This document shows positions 44,607 to 45,910 of a DNA stretch of 45,910 bases, piece by piece. The position numbers were made by a program, and so were the translations under genes. The DNA comes from an uncultured Verrucomicrobiales bacterium (GTDB lineage: Bacteria; Verrucomicrobiota; Verrucomicrobiia; Verrucomicrobiales; DEV007): the NCBI GenBank assembly GCA_937891465.1, contig CALAHF010000217.1, positions 1 through 45,910 of the forward strand, written 5' to 3'. Below the pieces are notes generated by a model. That model worked only from the letters and a program-made list of their open reading frames with translations, was not told where the DNA came from and ran no database searches. The stretch's first letter is position 1; each line of letters starts with the position of its first letter.

Positions 44607-44773
44607 TTCGAGGTTGTTGGGTTATTCAGCAGGTCTTATCGACCTCATTCTCATGCTCTTGAGTTAAGGCCTGTTCAAGATTAAGTGAACTCGAAAGCTA
44701 AAAAGGCACTTTGCGATCAGGATTGAAAAAGAGGTGAGTTCCCTTATTAAACGGAGAAAATGGGTTATCGGAA

Positions 44774-45910
44774 ATGAGTCGAAAATTAGAATTATTAGCG
44801 CCCGGTGGTGATGTTGAAGCCATTAAAGCCGCCGTTGTAGCTGGAGCCAACGCTGTCTATTGCGGACTGGATGTATTCAATGCTAGAAACCGTGCGTCAA
44901 ACCTCTCGATGGATGAGCTCTATGGCGTCATTCGGCTTGCTCATGAATATGACTGCGAAGTCTTTCTGACTCTCAACGTGGTGATTTTAGAGCACGAAAT
45001 CCCCATTCTCGTAAGGCTGTTAAACCAGGTTGTGAATAGTGGGGTTGATGGGCTGATCGTCCAGGACATGGGAGTTTTCAATATCGTGAAGGCGCATTTT
45101 CCTACGCTGGCGATACACGCGTCGACCCAAATGACGACTCACAATGAGGGGCAAATTTTGTTTCTCGGTAAACTTGGGGCCAATCGGGTCAACCTGTCCC
45201 GGGAATTGAACCTTCCGGAGATCACCCAATTGACGGCTCTGGCTCATGAAAATAATATTCTGACCGAGGTCTTTGTTCACGGGGCGCTGTGCATCGCGTT
45301 TTCCGGGCAATGCTATTCGAGCTCGGTGAGTGTTGGGAACTCCGGGAATCGAGGCCGCTGCAGCCAGGCGTGCCGTGATAAATACGAACCGACTGCGGCC
45401 GGAAATGATTACCCGCTCAATTTAAAGGACAATTCAGCCATCTTTGAACTCCCGCAATTGATCGAGGCCAAAGTCGATTCTCTGAAAATTGAGGGTCGTA
45501 TCAAAGGGGCTCATTACGTTTATACCGTCACCGATACGTGGCGAAAAAAGATCAATCGCTTTGTCGAGTCGGGAGACATTACCGGTGACGTTTCAAATCT
45601 ACATAAGGTGTTTAATCGGAGCTTCACCAGTTCATTCCTCACGGGGAAGCTATCGAAAGATATGTTCATCGATAGCCCGAAGGACTACAGTGCCAAGCAC
45701 GCTATTGAGAAAAGCGGGGCGACGACTGAGTCGGAGCGTCAAGTGGCTCAATGGGATCTACGTGACGAAAAAAAGGCCATCGGTGACACGCTCGCTGAAA
45801 AAATAGAAGGCCTCACGATCGACAAGCCTGACTTAGTGATTTCAGTAAAAGCCGAACTCGGTGAGAAGCCGATCTTCACGGCCCAAACAGGAGGCCGAAA
45901 GTTCGTCGTG
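44774..45910 (+). CDS. Peptidase U32 family protein, 3' end outside the window
   Basis: The frame is open from ATG 44774 to the window edge (379 codons visible), so the end is missing. It begins MSRKLELLAPGGDVEAIKAA, the usual start of U32 proteins, with VYCGLDVFNARNRA near 33-46. The family signature is clear from about residue 165: EVFVHGALCIAFSGQCYSSS, then GNRGRCSQACR with the cysteines that hold an Fe-S cluster in the better-studied members, and later LKIEGRIKGAHYV. Known U32 enzymes include RlhA and TrhP, which hydroxylate cytidine in 23S rRNA or uridine in tRNA with prephenate-derived chemistry; some are collagenase-like proteases. Which activity this one has cannot be told. An in-frame start further upstream was not seen; GGAG lies about 20 bp before the ATG. 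Confidence 0.9.
   Translation, partial: MSRKLELLAPGGDVEAIKAAVVAGANAVYCGLDVFNARNRASNLSMDELYGVIRLAHEYDCEVFLTLNVVILEHEIPILVRLLNQVVNSGVDGLIVQDMGVFNIVKAHFPTLAIHASTQMTTHNEGQILFLGKLGANRVNLSRELNLPEITQLTALAHENNILTEVFVHGALCIAFSGQCYSSSVSVGNSGNRGRCSQACRDKYEPTAAGNDYPLNLKDNSAIFELPQLIEAKVDSLKIEGRIKGAHYVYTVTDTWRKKINRFVESGDITGDVSNLHKVFNRSFTSSFLTGKLSKDMFIDSPKDYSAKHAIEKSGATTESERQVAQWDLRDEKKAIGDTLAEKIEGLTIDKPDLVISVKAELGEKPIFTAQTGGRKFVV

Noticed and set aside
1-45910. tRNA, rRNA or CRISPR loci
   Set aside because: No cloverleaf with conserved TTCGA arm, no rRNA core sequence and no regularly spaced repeat array was recognised by eye; short RNAs could be missed.

Overview
The window looks like a chromosomal segment of a Verrucomicrobiota bacterium. 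That assignment is inference, from a Gram-negative envelope (Kdo transferase WaaA, lipoproteins), the secreted sulfatases, SGNH hydrolase and DUF4838/CBM9-type proteins, System II cytochrome c biogenesis, FabV, and many large unrecognised secreted or membrane proteins. I saw no rRNA, tRNA, CRISPR array, transposase or phage gene. By eye, most start codons have no Shine-Dalgarno sequence.

Layout. 1-750: two related small membrane-protein ORFs, the second apparently broken by a stop at codon 7. 755-7904: coaC, a sulfatase, a thioredoxin-fold-like secreted protein (minus), msrA and a 1055-residue DUF4838/CBM9 protein. 8007-11118: a metallophosphoesterase (minus), lysS and an RNase Z-like MBL protein. 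11192-17519: a BatA/VWA membrane protein and a 1347-residue coiled-coil DUF4175-like protein. 17543-20223: a ceramidase-like hydrolase (minus) and a cysteine desulfurase. 20229-24597 (minus): a lipoprotein-ResB-CcsA operon. 24901-29049 (minus): a 1383-residue membrane protein. 29191-33001: rsmD, waaA, fabV and an L,D-transpeptidase, closed by a strong terminator. 33069-44490 (minus, accessory in character): a coiled-coil protein, a PQQ-propeller protein, several unrecognised secreted proteins, and a tightly coupled sulfatase plus SGNH/glycosidase-like pair. 44774-end: a U32 peptidase-family gene cut by the window edge.

The most interesting content is two unrelated dispersed repeat families. 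Family A is a roughly 50-bp palindromic element related to ACGAACCAACAGGGT ... ACCCTGTTGATTCGT. It sits at gene ends and between genes, and also lies inside coding sequence: it is translated in frame in the cysteine desulfurase and in WaaA (in different frames) and it supplies the C-terminus of the phosphoesterase. In the desulfurase it seems to replace native sequence without changing protein length. Family B is a roughly 75-bp module in four same-orientation copies. Three of them end 1-13 nt before the start codon of a minus-strand ORF, and each is accompanied by its own sequence-divergent hairpin. This suggests a mobile or shared 5' leader in the accessory region.

Functionally, the sulfatases, SGNH/glycosidase-like protein, DUF4838/CBM9 protein and ceramidase-like hydrolase suggest scavenging of sulfated or acylated polysaccharide and lipid. 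The remaining genes are housekeeping: translation, CoA, Fe-S, LPS, fatty-acid and cytochrome c synthesis.
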